Shown: positions 53,402 to 61,714 of the stretch, one piece after another
How the letters are laid out: each line of letters starts with the position of its first letter
How positions within the stretch are numbered: position 1 is the stretch's first letter
From: G963556115 sp963678205
GTDB lineage: Bacteria > Planctomycetota > SZUA-567
DNA: 64,000 nucleotides
Direction: 5' to 3'
Assembly: GCA_963678205.1 (NCBI GenBank)
Contig: OY782760.1
Location: forward strand, 2,108,001 to 2,172,000
The notes under the pieces: model-generated
Databases searched by the model: none
What the model was told of the DNA's origin: nothing
The model's input: the letters and a program-made list of their open reading frames with translations, nothing else
Made by a program: the position numbers and the translations under genes

Positions 53402-54886
53402 TTAAAACTGATTTCTGGCCATTTTCAATGCTGCTTGCCAGCCAGAATAAAGTTTTGCTCTTTTTGTGCTCTCCATTTTTGGTGTAAATTTTTGGTTAGA
53501 TGATATCATTTGCTCAAATTCTGCTCTGTCTTTCCAAATTCCGGTTGTCAGCCCTGCAACAAGTGCAACTCCCAGCGCTGATAATTCTTCAATACTTGCT
53601 GGAACTACAGTAGAATTGAGCATATCTGATTGGAATTGCATAAGGAATTGGTTCTTTGTAGGGCCGCCATCAGTGCGAAGATTATCAAGGGGTAGCCCAG
53701 ATCTTTCAGTCATCAGGTTTACTACATCTGCAATCTGATAAGCAATTGCTTCTAAGCCAGCACGAATAATATGACTACGATTTGTACTGAAACTCATGCC
53801 AGAGATTATTGCTCTTGCATCATTATCCCAATGTGGTGCAGATAATCCGCTGAAAGCAGGTACAAGATATACTCCTTCAGTGCTGTCAATAGATGTAGCA
53901 TGTTTTTCGGCTTCTGCAGGGTTGTTTAGAATTTGAATATTGTCCATAAACCATTTTATCGTTGCTCCAGTACTGTTGATGTTACCTTCCAGTACGTATA
54001 CTACTTCATCTTTCAGACCCCATCCTATTGAAGTTACCAGTCCTTCTACTTCAGGTATAGTGGCTGAACCAGCATTCATCATTACTGAAGAGCCTGTACC
54101 GTAGGTTGCTTTTGCCATACCAGGCTTATAACAAAGTTGTGCAAATAAGGCTGAGTGAGAATCTCCAAAAATTCCGGAAATAGGTAGCATTGTATCAGCA
54201 TTGCCGCCAAGGCTTGTTTCTGCCCAGATGGTGTCCGAGCGTTTTATATCAGCAAGCATTGACATTGGAACTGTAAACAATTTACATACTGCTTCATCCC
54301 ACTCTAGAGTCTTTAAATTTAAGAGTGACATGCGTGAAGCATTGGTAAGATCTGTTGCATGAACTTCTCCGTCGGTTAATTTCCATACAAGCCAGCTGTC
54401 TATGGTTCCTGCAAGTAAATCTCCACGTTCAGCTTTTTCTCTAGTTCCAGCTACATTATCTAGAATCCATTTGATTTTTGCTGCAGAAAAGTACGGAGAT
54501 AGAGTCAAACCGGTTGATTCTCTAACAAGTTTTCGATTCTCTGGTGTATCTAAATTATTACAGATTTCAGTTGCTCTTGCACATTGCCAAACTAGGGCAT
54601 TATAAACAGGTTTTCCTGTCGTTTTATCCCATACAACTATTGTTTCTCGTTGATTAGTAATTGCTAGCGCGCTTATTTCACCCCAGTTTACTTTAGTAGT
54701 TTCAATTAATTCTGATGCCGCAGCTAAAAGGTTGTTGTAAATTTCTTCTGGATCATGTTCAACCCATCCTGCTTTTGGGTAGTATTGTTTGTGATCTTTA
54801 TTTATTCTGGTCTTTATATGGCATTTCTCATCAATAAGTAGCGCTTTTGTTGATGATGTGCTTTGATCAATTGATAATATATACAT
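53402..54886 (-). CDS. FGGY-family carbohydrate kinase, glycerol-kinase-like with an altered pocket
   Basis: The 494-residue protein has the FGGY fold: LSIDQSTSSTKALL at the N-terminus and GGPTKNQFLMQFQSDML in the second domain. With a uniform offset of three, the glycerol kinase contacts are Arg80-Glu81 (NQRE), Trp100, Tyr132 and the base Asp242 (GDSHSALF), all conserved. Two others differ: Gln246 of E. coli GlpK is Ser243 and Phe270 is Ser267, which would enlarge the pocket. The context of a two-subunit transketolase and a sugar isomerase favours a ketose kinase over glycerol kinase. Biochemistry of the substrate is unknown. It lies 45 bases after the transketolase C-half in the same direction. 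Confidence 0.8.
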   Translation of the reverse strand: MYILSIDQSTSSTKALLIDEKCHIKTRINKDHKQYYPKAGWVEHDPEEIYNNLLAAASELIETTKVNWGEISALAITNQRETIVVWDKTTGKPVYNALVWQCARATEICNNLDTPENRKLVRESTGLTLSPYFSAAKIKWILDNVAGTREKAERGDLLAGTIDSWLVWKLTDGEVHATDLTNASRMSLLNLKTLEWDEAVCKLFTVPMSMLADIKRSDTIWAETSLGGNADTMLPISGIFGDSHSALFAQLCYKPGMAKATYGTGSSVMMNAGSATIPEVEGLVTSIGWGLKDEVVYVLEGNINSTGATIKWFMDNIQILNNPAEAEKHATSIDSTEGVYLVPAFSGLSAPHWDNDARAIISGMSFSTNRSHIIRAGLEAIAYQIADVVNLMTERSGLPLDNLRTDGGPTKNQFLMQFQSDMLNSTVVPASIEELSALGVALVAGLTTGIWKDRAEFEQMISSNQKFTPKMESTKRAKLYSGWQAALKMARNQF

Positions 54887-54931
54887 AATTATAGAGTATC
54901 CATATTGTTAAAGGTACTAAGGCAATAGCGT

Positions 54932-55867
54932 TTATTTTTCTAAAAGTTCCTTGGCATTCTTGCAAAGATTTTTAATTGTCAAGCCGTAGTGCTTGAAAAC
55001 TTCTGCTGAATTTCCTGTAACAGTCTGTTCGTCTGGAATTCCTAGAATTCTCATTGGCGTTGGTTTGTTAACAGCAAGTATTTCAGCAACGGCTCCACCC
55101 AAACCTCCAAGAGCGTAATGCTCTTCAATGGTTATTATTTTGCCTGTTTCTTCTGCTGCAGTAAGAATCGCTTCTGTATCTAGCGGCTTGAGAGTATGCA
55201 TATCTAGTACTCGAGCACTTATGCCATCTTTTTTCAATTCTTTTGCCGCTTTTTTCGCAAGAATTACAGTTTCACCAGTACCTATAATAGTAATGTCGGT
55301 ACCGTCTACAATCTGGTTTGCTTTGCCTATAATAAATTCCGCTTCTTTTTCATAAACATCTTCTACGGCTCCTCGTCCCATACGAACGTAAACTGGTCCG
55401 TCAAAATTAACAAGAGTTTTGGTTAGCTGCTTTGTCTGAGTGTTGTCACATGGAAGAATAACAGTCATACCTGCTGTAGCTCTCATCATTGCGATATCTT
55501 GAAGTGAGTGGTGTGAAGTGCCAAGAGCACCATAGCTTACACCTCCACTGATACCAATTAACTTAACATTTGTATTTGAGTACGCAAGATCAACTTTAAC
55601 TTGCTCGAAACTACGTGCAGATATAAAACAGGCTGGGGCACATGCAAAGGGTTTTAGTCCTCCTGTTGCAAGACCAGCTGAAACACCTACTAGGTTTTGT
55701 TCAGCAATACCGATTTCAATGAACTGCTCAGGTAACTTTTCTGCAAATTCATTCAGGGTAACTGAACCTCGAGAATCTGTGGCGAGAACCATGATTTCGG
55801 GATTATCTTTAGCTAGTTCCAATATTGTTTCTGTAAAAATTTTTCTGCATGGCTTATTATTTATCAT
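54932..55867 (-). CDS. Transketolase C-terminal half (pyrimidine-binding subunit)
   Basis: The start is taken at the ATG at 55865-55867, with AAGGA eight bases upstream, giving 311 residues; a longer in-frame version reaching 55906 lacks such a site. It contains the transketolase pyrimidine-binding domain (MVLATDSRG, FIEIGIAEQNLVGVSAGLA, the catalytic Glu within IAEQN) and the C-terminal domain (ITIIGTGETVILAKKAAKEL, EEHYALGGLGGAVAEIL). It combines with the TPP-binding half encoded next to it. Split transketolases are known in several lineages and in D-apiose catabolism. The gap to the N-half gene is about 50 bases. Confidence 0.88.
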   Translation of the reverse strand: MINNKPCRKIFTETILELAKDNPEIMVLATDSRGSVTLNEFAEKLPEQFIEIGIAEQNLVGVSAGLATGGLKPFACAPACFISARSFEQVKVDLAYSNTNVKLIGISGGVSYGALGTSHHSLQDIAMMRATAGMTVILPCDNTQTKQLTKTLVNFDGPVYVRMGRGAVEDVYEKEAEFIIGKANQIVDGTDITIIGTGETVILAKKAAKELKKDGISARVLDMHTLKPLDTEAILTAAEETGKIITIEEHYALGGLGGAVAEILAVNKPTPMRILGIPDEQTVTGNSAEVFKHYGLTIKNLCKNAKELLEK

Positions 55868-55918
55868 TATTAAATCCTTATTAGTGAATAGTATGTAATT
55901 TTGCACATAGGTGGTTTA

Positions 55919-56740
55919 TTAGATGTATAATGTGTTAAGATCAGCTATTGCTTGCTCAAACTCATCATCTTTTGGTACTCCGTGATGCCATTTTGGGTTA
56001 TTTTCCATGAATGAAACCCCTTTACCTTTTGTTGTATTTGCGATAATAGCTGTTGGTTTACCGGATGTGTAGTCAATACAATCTAACGTTGAGCATATTT
56101 TTTCTATATCATTTCCGGCTACAGTAAGGGTTTCCCAGCCAAAGCTTTTCCATTTTTCTTCAAGGCAATCTAGTGCCATCACATCTTCAGTGTTTCCGCT
56201 GATCTGCAAGTAGTTGCGGTCAATAATCCCAACTAAATTTCCGAGTTTGTAGTGGCTGCCAGCCATAGCAGCCTCCCATACAGAACCTTCTGCCTGCTCT
56301 CCGTCACCCATCAGAGTGAATACTCGATTTGGCTTGTTAAGCTTTTTGTGAGCAATTGCAATACCTACACCCACAGATAGAGCGTGTCCTAGAGCACCTG
56401 TATTCATTTCCATGCCTGGAACCTTTTTATTAGGATGCCCAATTAGTCTTGACTTATATGCAGAAAAAGTATTTAGTTCCTCTATTGGAAAGTATCCAAG
56501 GTCTGCAAGGACGCAGAGGTAAGGCTCAACTGAGTGTCCTTTACTTAGAAGAAAATAGTCACGTTCTTCCCATTTTGGATTTTGAGGATTATGTTTCATA
56601 GTGTTGTAAAAGAGGGATACAATTATATCTGTTGCAGATAATGCACCACCCGTGTGCCCAGTACCTGCATGCTTGATCATTTTAATTAAGCTGATTCTTA
56701 TATCTGTAGCTTTGTTTTTTAATTGTGTAATATCCTTCAT
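55919..56740 (-). CDS. Transketolase N-terminal half (thiamine-diphosphate-binding subunit)
   Basis: The 273-residue protein has the TPP-binding fold: GTGHTGGALSATDI, KGHSVEPYLCVL, GALGHALSVGVGIA and the metal-binding motif GDGEQAEGSVWEA...DRNYLQ, where the usual second-position Asn-Asn sequence is Arg-Asn. It has no C-terminal domains and so depends on the adjacent subunit. It is the first gene of the minus-strand unit (N-half, C-half, kinase, regulator) and its start is 540 bases from the divergent transport operon. In a split transketolase it would cleave a ketose phosphate formed by the kinase. Confidence 0.9.
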   Translation of the reverse strand: MKDITQLKNKATDIRISLIKMIKHAGTGHTGGALSATDIIVSLFYNTMKHNPQNPKWEERDYFLLSKGHSVEPYLCVLADLGYFPIEELNTFSAYKSRLIGHPNKKVPGMEMNTGALGHALSVGVGIAIAHKKLNKPNRVFTLMGDGEQAEGSVWEAAMAGSHYKLGNLVGIIDRNYLQISGNTEDVMALDCLEEKWKSFGWETLTVAGNDIEKICSTLDCIDYTSGKPTAIIANTTKGKGVSFMENNPKWHHGVPKDDEFEQAIADLNTLYI

Positions 56741-56820
56741 TCTTAATCCTTTTCTAATAGAGAGCGAATTTGTTGTGTTTTCATTATTAAGTTTAATACC
56801 TAAATACTATTAGTCAATAA

Positions 56821-56844
56821 TTTTATTAAATTAATTTAATAAAA
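56821..56844. promoter_or_regulatory. 24-bp perfect palindrome, candidate LacI-type operator
   Basis: TTTTATTAAATT at 56821-56832 is followed directly by its reverse complement to 56844. It lies 80 bases upstream of the transketolase N-half start. Classical LacI operators usually have a central CG, which this lacks, so the assignment to the nearby LacI-family protein is tentative. AT-rich palindromes also arise by chance in such sequence. Confidence 0.35.
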
Positions 56845-57026
56845 TTTAAATAAATATCGAGTGTTAAGCTTGAATATTAGGGGTTGTATAAAGTCAATAA
56901 TTTTAGTGAAATGTAGTGTTTTAAATGCTAATTTAATATAATGTAAAAGAAATTAAATTTTAAATGTTTAAAAAACTAATATTGTTGTAATAAAAAAGCT
57001 GCTATTTTTTAAATTAATTTAAATAA

Positions 57027-57057
57027 AATTTTAATTTAGTTTGACTAAATTAAAATT
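57027..57057. promoter_or_regulatory. Inverted repeat with 5-base centre, candidate operator
   Basis: A 13-base arm at 57027-57039 pairs with 57045-57057, with TTTGA in the middle; the inner core is AATTTAG-TTTGA-CTAAATT. This is more structured than the AT palindrome at 56821 and is centrally located between the divergent genes. It is a reasonable operator candidate for the LacI-type regulator. Confidence 0.4.
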
Positions 57058-57279
57058 GTGAAGTATTCTATAGTGTAGGAAGTAAAACCATGTATATGAT
57101 CTTTTGTGCTATTTATATGGTGATTAAGTTTTTTTCTGAAGTTTATATGGTAAAAATAGGGATGCAGATCTTTTTTTAAATATTTTGTTTTGTTATGTTA
57201 TGGGTATTTAGTAAAAGCTACACCTTTGTTTTTTTGTGTTGTTAAATTTTTTATTGTTCTTGTATGAAGGAAATCAATT

Positions 57280-58212
57280 ATGAAAAAACTTCTATTGACT
57301 CTTGTTGCACTCGTTATGGTATTCGCAGCCACTGCTAAAGCTGGGGACAATGGTCTTATTGTGATTATCACTCCATCGCATGATAATCCTTTCTTTAAAA
57401 CTGAAGCTATGGTTGCAAAGAAAACTGCAGAAGATCTTGGTTATACAACTCTTGTATTATCTCATGATGACGATGCGAACAAACAGGATCAGGGGTTTGA
57501 AACTGGTATCGCAAGTGGTGCAAAAGCTATTATCTGTGATAATGCTGGTGCTGATGCGACTGTTGCTGCAGTAAAAAAAGCTAAAGAAGCTGGGGTCCCT
57601 GTATTTCTTATTGATAGAGAAATCAATGTTCCTGATTTAGCTGTCAGCCAGATCGTTTCAAATAATTACCAAGGTGCAGTTCTTGTTGGTGAGGCTTTTG
57701 TTGAATACATGGATGAAGAAGGCGATTATGTTGAGCTCGTGGGTAAAGAATCTGATACAAATGCTGGTATTCGTTCTCAAGGTTTCCATGAAGTTATTGA
57801 TCAATACCCTGACATGAAACTAGTTGCTCGTCAGAGTGCAAACTGGTCTCAAACTGAAGGTTATGATAAGATGGAAACTATTATTCAGGCTAACCCTGGA
57901 ATTAAAGGTGTAATCTGTGGTAACGATACAATGGCTATGGGGGCAATGGCTGCTCTGAAGGCCGCTGGTTTGAAAGATGTTATTGTTTGTGGTTTTGATG
58001 GAAGTAATGATGTCCGTGATTCTATTATTGCTGGTGACATTAAAGCTACAGGTCTTCAGACTTGTGCTATCAATGCTCGAATGGCTGTTCAGCAGGCTGA
58101 TAAGTTCATCAAGACAGGTTCAACTGGTCTTCCTGAAAAGCAGTTAACTGACTGTATCTTGATTGACGCATCAAATGCTAAAAATCTTGATAATTTTGAT
58201 TTGAAGCAATAG
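57280..58212 (+). CDS. Ribose-type sugar ABC transporter substrate-binding protein
   Basis: The 310-residue protein has a signal peptide (about 1-21, cleavage near AKA) and the Peripla_BP_4 fold, with VIITPSHDNPFFKTEAMVAKK and CGNDTMAMGAMAALKAAGLKDVIVCGFDGSNDVR. It binds a monosaccharide in the periplasm. An AAGGA site lies eight bases before the ATG. It is the first gene of the operon, and a hairpin in the gap that follows may favour its higher expression over the membrane components. Confidence 0.88.
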   Translation: MKKLLLTLVALVMVFAATAKAGDNGLIVIITPSHDNPFFKTEAMVAKKTAEDLGYTTLVLSHDDDANKQDQGFETGIASGAKAIICDNAGADATVAAVKKAKEAGVPVFLIDREINVPDLAVSQIVSNNYQGAVLVGEAFVEYMDEEGDYVELVGKESDTNAGIRSQGFHEVIDQYPDMKLVARQSANWSQTEGYDKMETIIQANPGIKGVICGNDTMAMGAMAALKAAGLKDVIVCGFDGSNDVRDSIIAGDIKATGLQTCAINARMAVQQADKFIKTGSTGLPEKQLTDCILIDASNAKNLDNFDLKQ

Positions 58213-58256
58213 TATTGTTCGGTCTGTTATTAGAATAATTAGTATAGTTTGATTTT

Positions 58257-58305
58257 ACTCGATGCTCTGTGTGTTATATTTGACTCTAATCTCAGAGTAT
58301 CGAGT
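58257..58305 (+). terminator. Intercistronic hairpin after the binding-protein gene
   Basis: ACTCGATGCTCTG (58257-58269) pairs with CAGAGTATCGAGT (58293-58305) with one G-T wobble; the loop is 23 bases. It lies between the binding-protein gene and the DUF2291 gene. Such elements often act as attenuators or RNA stabilisers that raise binding-protein levels relative to the downstream genes. Confidence 0.55.
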
Positions 58306-58357
58306 TTAAATTATAATATCAAAACAATATTATCTAATAAGAATGAGGAAGGTTTAA

Positions 58358-59026
58358 ATGTCACGTTTTAAGGTATTGAGTTTAATTGTAATTGTAATTT
58401 ACATTGTAGCAGCTATTGCTACATCAGTTACATTGTCTTCTAAGCAGCTTGATGATATGGAAAAAAAAGCCAGAGCTGTTGGTAATAGTGATGATGGTAA
58501 GGATATGGCGGGTTATATTGCAGATATATGGCCTACCAAGATTATCCCTGAATTCGAGAAAGAAGCAATTGAATTAGATCAGGTTGAGGCAGGGCTAAAG
58601 GCTGATGCTGATGCTTATGGAAAGAAGTATGGTAGACGAAATAATGACTTCAGCCCAATGAATTATATTGTAAAAGGTAAGGGTGTTGTCAAATCGGTCA
58701 ATACAAAATCTCCAGCAGGTAAAATAATTCTTAATACTAAAGATTTATCTGGCAAAAAGAATGTTATTATTCAGATTGGCCCTGTGATTAAAAAGAGTGC
58801 AGTTCGTGATTCGTTGTCATTTATCAGCTTTAATGACTTTGTGAATCAGATTGAATTTGGTAAAGTATCCAAAGAGATTAAAAACTATATCATAAAAAAT
58901 GTAGTTAATAATGTTAAAGAAAAAGATTTGGTGGGTAAGGAAATAGAATTTTTAGGTGCATTTTCTTATGATAAACGTGGTAAGATCCTTATTTCACCTG
59001 TTAAGATAAGTGTTGAGGGAAAATAA
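58358..59026 (+). CDS. DUF2291 family protein
   Basis: The 222-residue protein has an N-terminal hydrophobic segment (about 5-25, signal peptide or anchor) and the DUF2291 pattern, including ADIWPTKIIPEFEKEAIEL, RRNNDFSPMNYIVKGKGVV and a C-terminal GKEIEFLGAFSYD region. Family members lie in sugar ABC transporter operons beside rbsABC-like genes; the function is unknown. It is on the periplasmic side and stands between the binding protein and the ATPase genes, only five bases before the latter. A GAGGAAGG site precedes it. Confidence 0.8.
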   Translation: MSRFKVLSLIVIVIYIVAAIATSVTLSSKQLDDMEKKARAVGNSDDGKDMAGYIADIWPTKIIPEFEKEAIELDQVEAGLKADADAYGKKYGRRNNDFSPMNYIVKGKGVVKSVNTKSPAGKIILNTKDLSGKKNVIIQIGPVIKKSAVRDSLSFISFNDFVNQIEFGKVSKEIKNYIIKNVVNNVKEKDLVGKEIEFLGAFSYDKRGKILISPVKISVEGK

Positions 59027-59031
59027 ATATT

Positions 59032-60594
59032 ATGAATAATCAAACGTCGGTACATCAGACCAGACCAGATGACGTAATATATAGAGCTCAGAATATTGTT
59101 AAACGTTACCCTGGTACTATCGCTTTAAAAGGTGTTGATTTTAATATATATCCGGGAAAAGTGAATGTCTTAGTTGGTGAAAATGGTGCTGGTAAATCAA
59201 CTCTGATGAAGATTATGGCTGGTATTGAATTCCTTTCTGAAGGTGAGCTTTTCTGGAAGGGCAAAGAAATAAAGCTCAGCACTACTAAGCAAGCAGAAGA
59301 TCTTGGGATTAGAATTATCCACCAGGAACTCAACCTCTGTCCAAATTTGACAGTTGCAGATAATATATTCCTTAATTGTGAGTTGACGGATAAATTGGGG
59401 AATATTAATGTTAAGGAGCAAGAGAGGGAAGCAGCTATGCTTCTTGGGAGGCTTGAACAGGACATTAATCCTAGAGAACTTGTTGCAAATTTAAAAGTTG
59501 GTCAGCAACAAATTGTTGAGATTGCAAAATCACTCCGCAATGAAATGGAAATATTAATTATGGATGAACCTACCTCTGCACTTAGTAATTCAGAGGTAAA
59601 GGTTTTATTTCGAATAATAAATGATTTAAAGAGCCAAGGTGTTGCTGTTATTTATATCTCACATAAGCTTGAAGAGCTTATTGAAATTGGTGATAACATT
59701 ACAGTCTTACGTGATGGAGAGCTTGTAACTGTAAAGCCAATGGAAGAGGTAACACTTCAGTGGATTGTTAGAAGTATGGCGGGTAAAGACTGGGGGGATG
59801 TTTTCCCGAAAAGGGCTGTACCTGAATCAGAAGAGGTTGTTCTGAGCGTCAAAAATCTTTCATGTAAATTTGCTACTGGACAGGAAGATTTGAGAGATAT
59901 CTCCTTTGATTTAAAAAAGGGTGAGATTCTTGGAATTTATGGACTATTGGGTGCTGGGCGTTCAGAAGTGCTTGAAGCTATCATGGGATTAAACCGAGAT
60001 TATGCTGGTGAAATAATGCTCAATGGTAGTATTTTGAAGCAACAGGATATTGAAGAACGTATACGTGAAGGTGTTGTGCTAGTGCCAGAAGATAGGCAAC
60101 GCGAAGGGTTGATTCCTATTCTTTCAGTTGGGCATAATATGACTCTTGCCGGTTTGTGGCGATTGTTGAAGGGTGGATTTCATATTCTCAAAACTAATGA
60201 AAAAAAATCTATAAAGAGAATGTTTGACAAAATGAGTGTGAAAGCTCCTAGTGCAGCCGTCCCTGTATCTTCTTTAAGCGGTGGTAATCAGCAGAAAGTT
60301 GTTATTGGTAAGTGCCTTCTTACCGAACCTAAAGTACTCTTAATGGACGAACCAACTCGTGGTATTGACGTTGGTGCTAAGGGTGAAGTATTTATGTTGA
60401 TGGATGAGCTTGCAAAAGAGGGATTGGGTGTGTTATTTGTATCCTCAGAAATTAAAGAGATTATTGGTGTTTGTGATAGAGTGATTGTCCTATCTAAAGG
60501 TAAGAAAACAAAGGAATTGACTAAAGAAGAAATAACTGAAGAGAGGCTTGTTGACGCTTCTGCAATTGGTCATAGGACTACTAAGGTTGGATAG
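59032..60594 (+). CDS. Ribose-type sugar ABC transporter ATPase (RbsA-like)
   Basis: The 520-residue protein has two ABC domains in tandem. The first has Walker A GENGAGKS at residues 49-56 and Walker B LIMDEPTSAL. The second has a degenerate P-loop GLLGAGRSE at about 304, signature LSGGNQQK and LMDEPTRGIDVGAKGE. This is the CUT2-family ATPase for monosaccharide import. It is encoded directly after the DUF2291 gene and 51 bases before the permease. Confidence 0.92.
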   Translation: MNNQTSVHQTRPDDVIYRAQNIVKRYPGTIALKGVDFNIYPGKVNVLVGENGAGKSTLMKIMAGIEFLSEGELFWKGKEIKLSTTKQAEDLGIRIIHQELNLCPNLTVADNIFLNCELTDKLGNINVKEQEREAAMLLGRLEQDINPRELVANLKVGQQQIVEIAKSLRNEMEILIMDEPTSALSNSEVKVLFRIINDLKSQGVAVIYISHKLEELIEIGDNITVLRDGELVTVKPMEEVTLQWIVRSMAGKDWGDVFPKRAVPESEEVVLSVKNLSCKFATGQEDLRDISFDLKKGEILGIYGLLGAGRSEVLEAIMGLNRDYAGEIMLNGSILKQQDIEERIREGVVLVPEDRQREGLIPILSVGHNMTLAGLWRLLKGGFHILKTNEKKSIKRMFDKMSVKAPSAAVPVSSLSGGNQQKVVIGKCLLTEPKVLLMDEPTRGIDVGAKGEVFMLMDELAKEGLGVLFVSSEIKEIIGVCDRVIVLSKGKKTKELTKEEITEERLVDASAIGHRTTKVG

Positions 60595-60645
60595 TTGGGA
60601 AAATATAGGGTGTTTTTCCCCTTATGAAGGTATTTAGGAGTTAAA

Positions 60646-61683
60646 ATGCAAAGTAAAAATAGATTAAAGTTGAGCCTTTGGGTAATGAAGATGCGTACCG
60701 TGATCGCACTTGTTATTATCACGGTGGCTATTACTGTTTTATTAGAGGTAACGAGAAATATAAATTTCTTAAACCCCCTAAATTTGGTGACTGTTGGTAA
60801 GCATGTTGCTATTACCGCAATTCTTGCTTTAGGCATGACATTCGTGATTATTACTGGTGGTATTGATCTGTCAATTGGTGGTATTGTTGGTTTATGTGGT
60901 ATGATTGCTGGTGGTATGATTTACGAAGGTATATCGATTCCTGGTGGTGATACTATGTATTTAAGTATTTGGGCTATTGTTATAGCTGTATTAATAATTG
61001 GTACATTTATCGGGTATCTCAACGGGATATTGATTACGAGGTTGAATGTAGCACCGTTTATTGGTACTTTAGGGATGATGTATATTGCCAGAGGTCTTGC
61101 TAATTTGCGTTCTGGAGGGGCTACATTTCCTAATTTGCAAGGTAAGGCTGAGCTTGGTAATACTGGTTTTACCTTCTTAGGTGCAGGTAAGTTTGTCGGG
61201 GTTCCTATTTCTATCTGGATAATGATTTTCTTAGCATGTATTGCTGTATATGTTGCTAAAAAAACACCTCTTGGTAGGCACATTTATGCAATTGGTGGCA
61301 ACTCAAAAGCTGCTACTTTATCAGGTGTTCAGGTCAAAAAGGTTACTCTTTGGGTATATATGTTCTCTGGATTCTGTGCGGGGCTTGTTGGCTTAATTAT
61401 TTCATCACAGCTTGTAGCATCACACCCAGCTACTGGTGAGAGTTATGAAATGAATGCCATTGCTGCTGCTGTACTTGGTGGTACTTCACTTTCTGGTGGT
61501 GTTGGTACAATTGGTGGAACTATTATTGGTGCGTTTGTAATTGGTATTTTAAATGATGGTCTTGTTATGCTAGGGGTTTCAGAGTTCTGGCAGAATGTGA
61601 TCAAAGGTATTGTTATTATTGCAGCGGTTGTATTTGATCAAATTCAGAAGAAAATGAATGCAAAAGCTGCGGTTGCCAAATAA
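60646..61683 (+). CDS. Ribose-type sugar ABC transporter permease (RbsC-like)
   Basis: The 345-residue protein has eight or more membrane helices, the motif GGIDLSIGGIVGL near residue 72, GLANLRSGG and the C-terminal AAAVLGGTSLSGGVGTIGGTIIGAFVIG, all typical of the CUT2-family permease. It works as a homodimer with the preceding ATPase. A TAGGAG site lies seven bases before the ATG. Confidence 0.92.
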   Translation: MQSKNRLKLSLWVMKMRTVIALVIITVAITVLLEVTRNINFLNPLNLVTVGKHVAITAILALGMTFVIITGGIDLSIGGIVGLCGMIAGGMIYEGISIPGGDTMYLSIWAIVIAVLIIGTFIGYLNGILITRLNVAPFIGTLGMMYIARGLANLRSGGATFPNLQGKAELGNTGFTFLGAGKFVGVPISIWIMIFLACIAVYVAKKTPLGRHIYAIGGNSKAATLSGVQVKKVTLWVYMFSGFCAGLVGLIISSQLVASHPATGESYEMNAIAAAVLGGTSLSGGVGTIGGTIIGAFVIGILNDGLVMLGVSEFWQNVIKGIVIIAAVVFDQIQKKMNAKAAVAK

Positions 61684-61714
61684 TTTTAACCATTAGATAT
61701 AGATTGGAAGTATA

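Larger units (their letters stand above)
56741..57279. promoter_or_regulatory. Divergent control region of the sugar locus
   Basis: This 539-base gap has no gene. It is very AT-rich and dense in palindromes, the two best described separately, plus a 16-base palindrome at 57008-57023 (TTTAAATTAATTTAAA). It must hold the promoters for the transketolase-kinase unit on one side and the transporter on the other. An AAGGA ribosome site eight bases before 57280 serves the binding-protein gene. Confidence 0.6.

Noticed and set aside
53402..54886. Plain glycerol kinase call
   Set aside because: The backbone is GlpK-like but two pocket residues differ, and no glycerol genes are nearby while sugar isomerase, transketolase and sugar transporter genes are.
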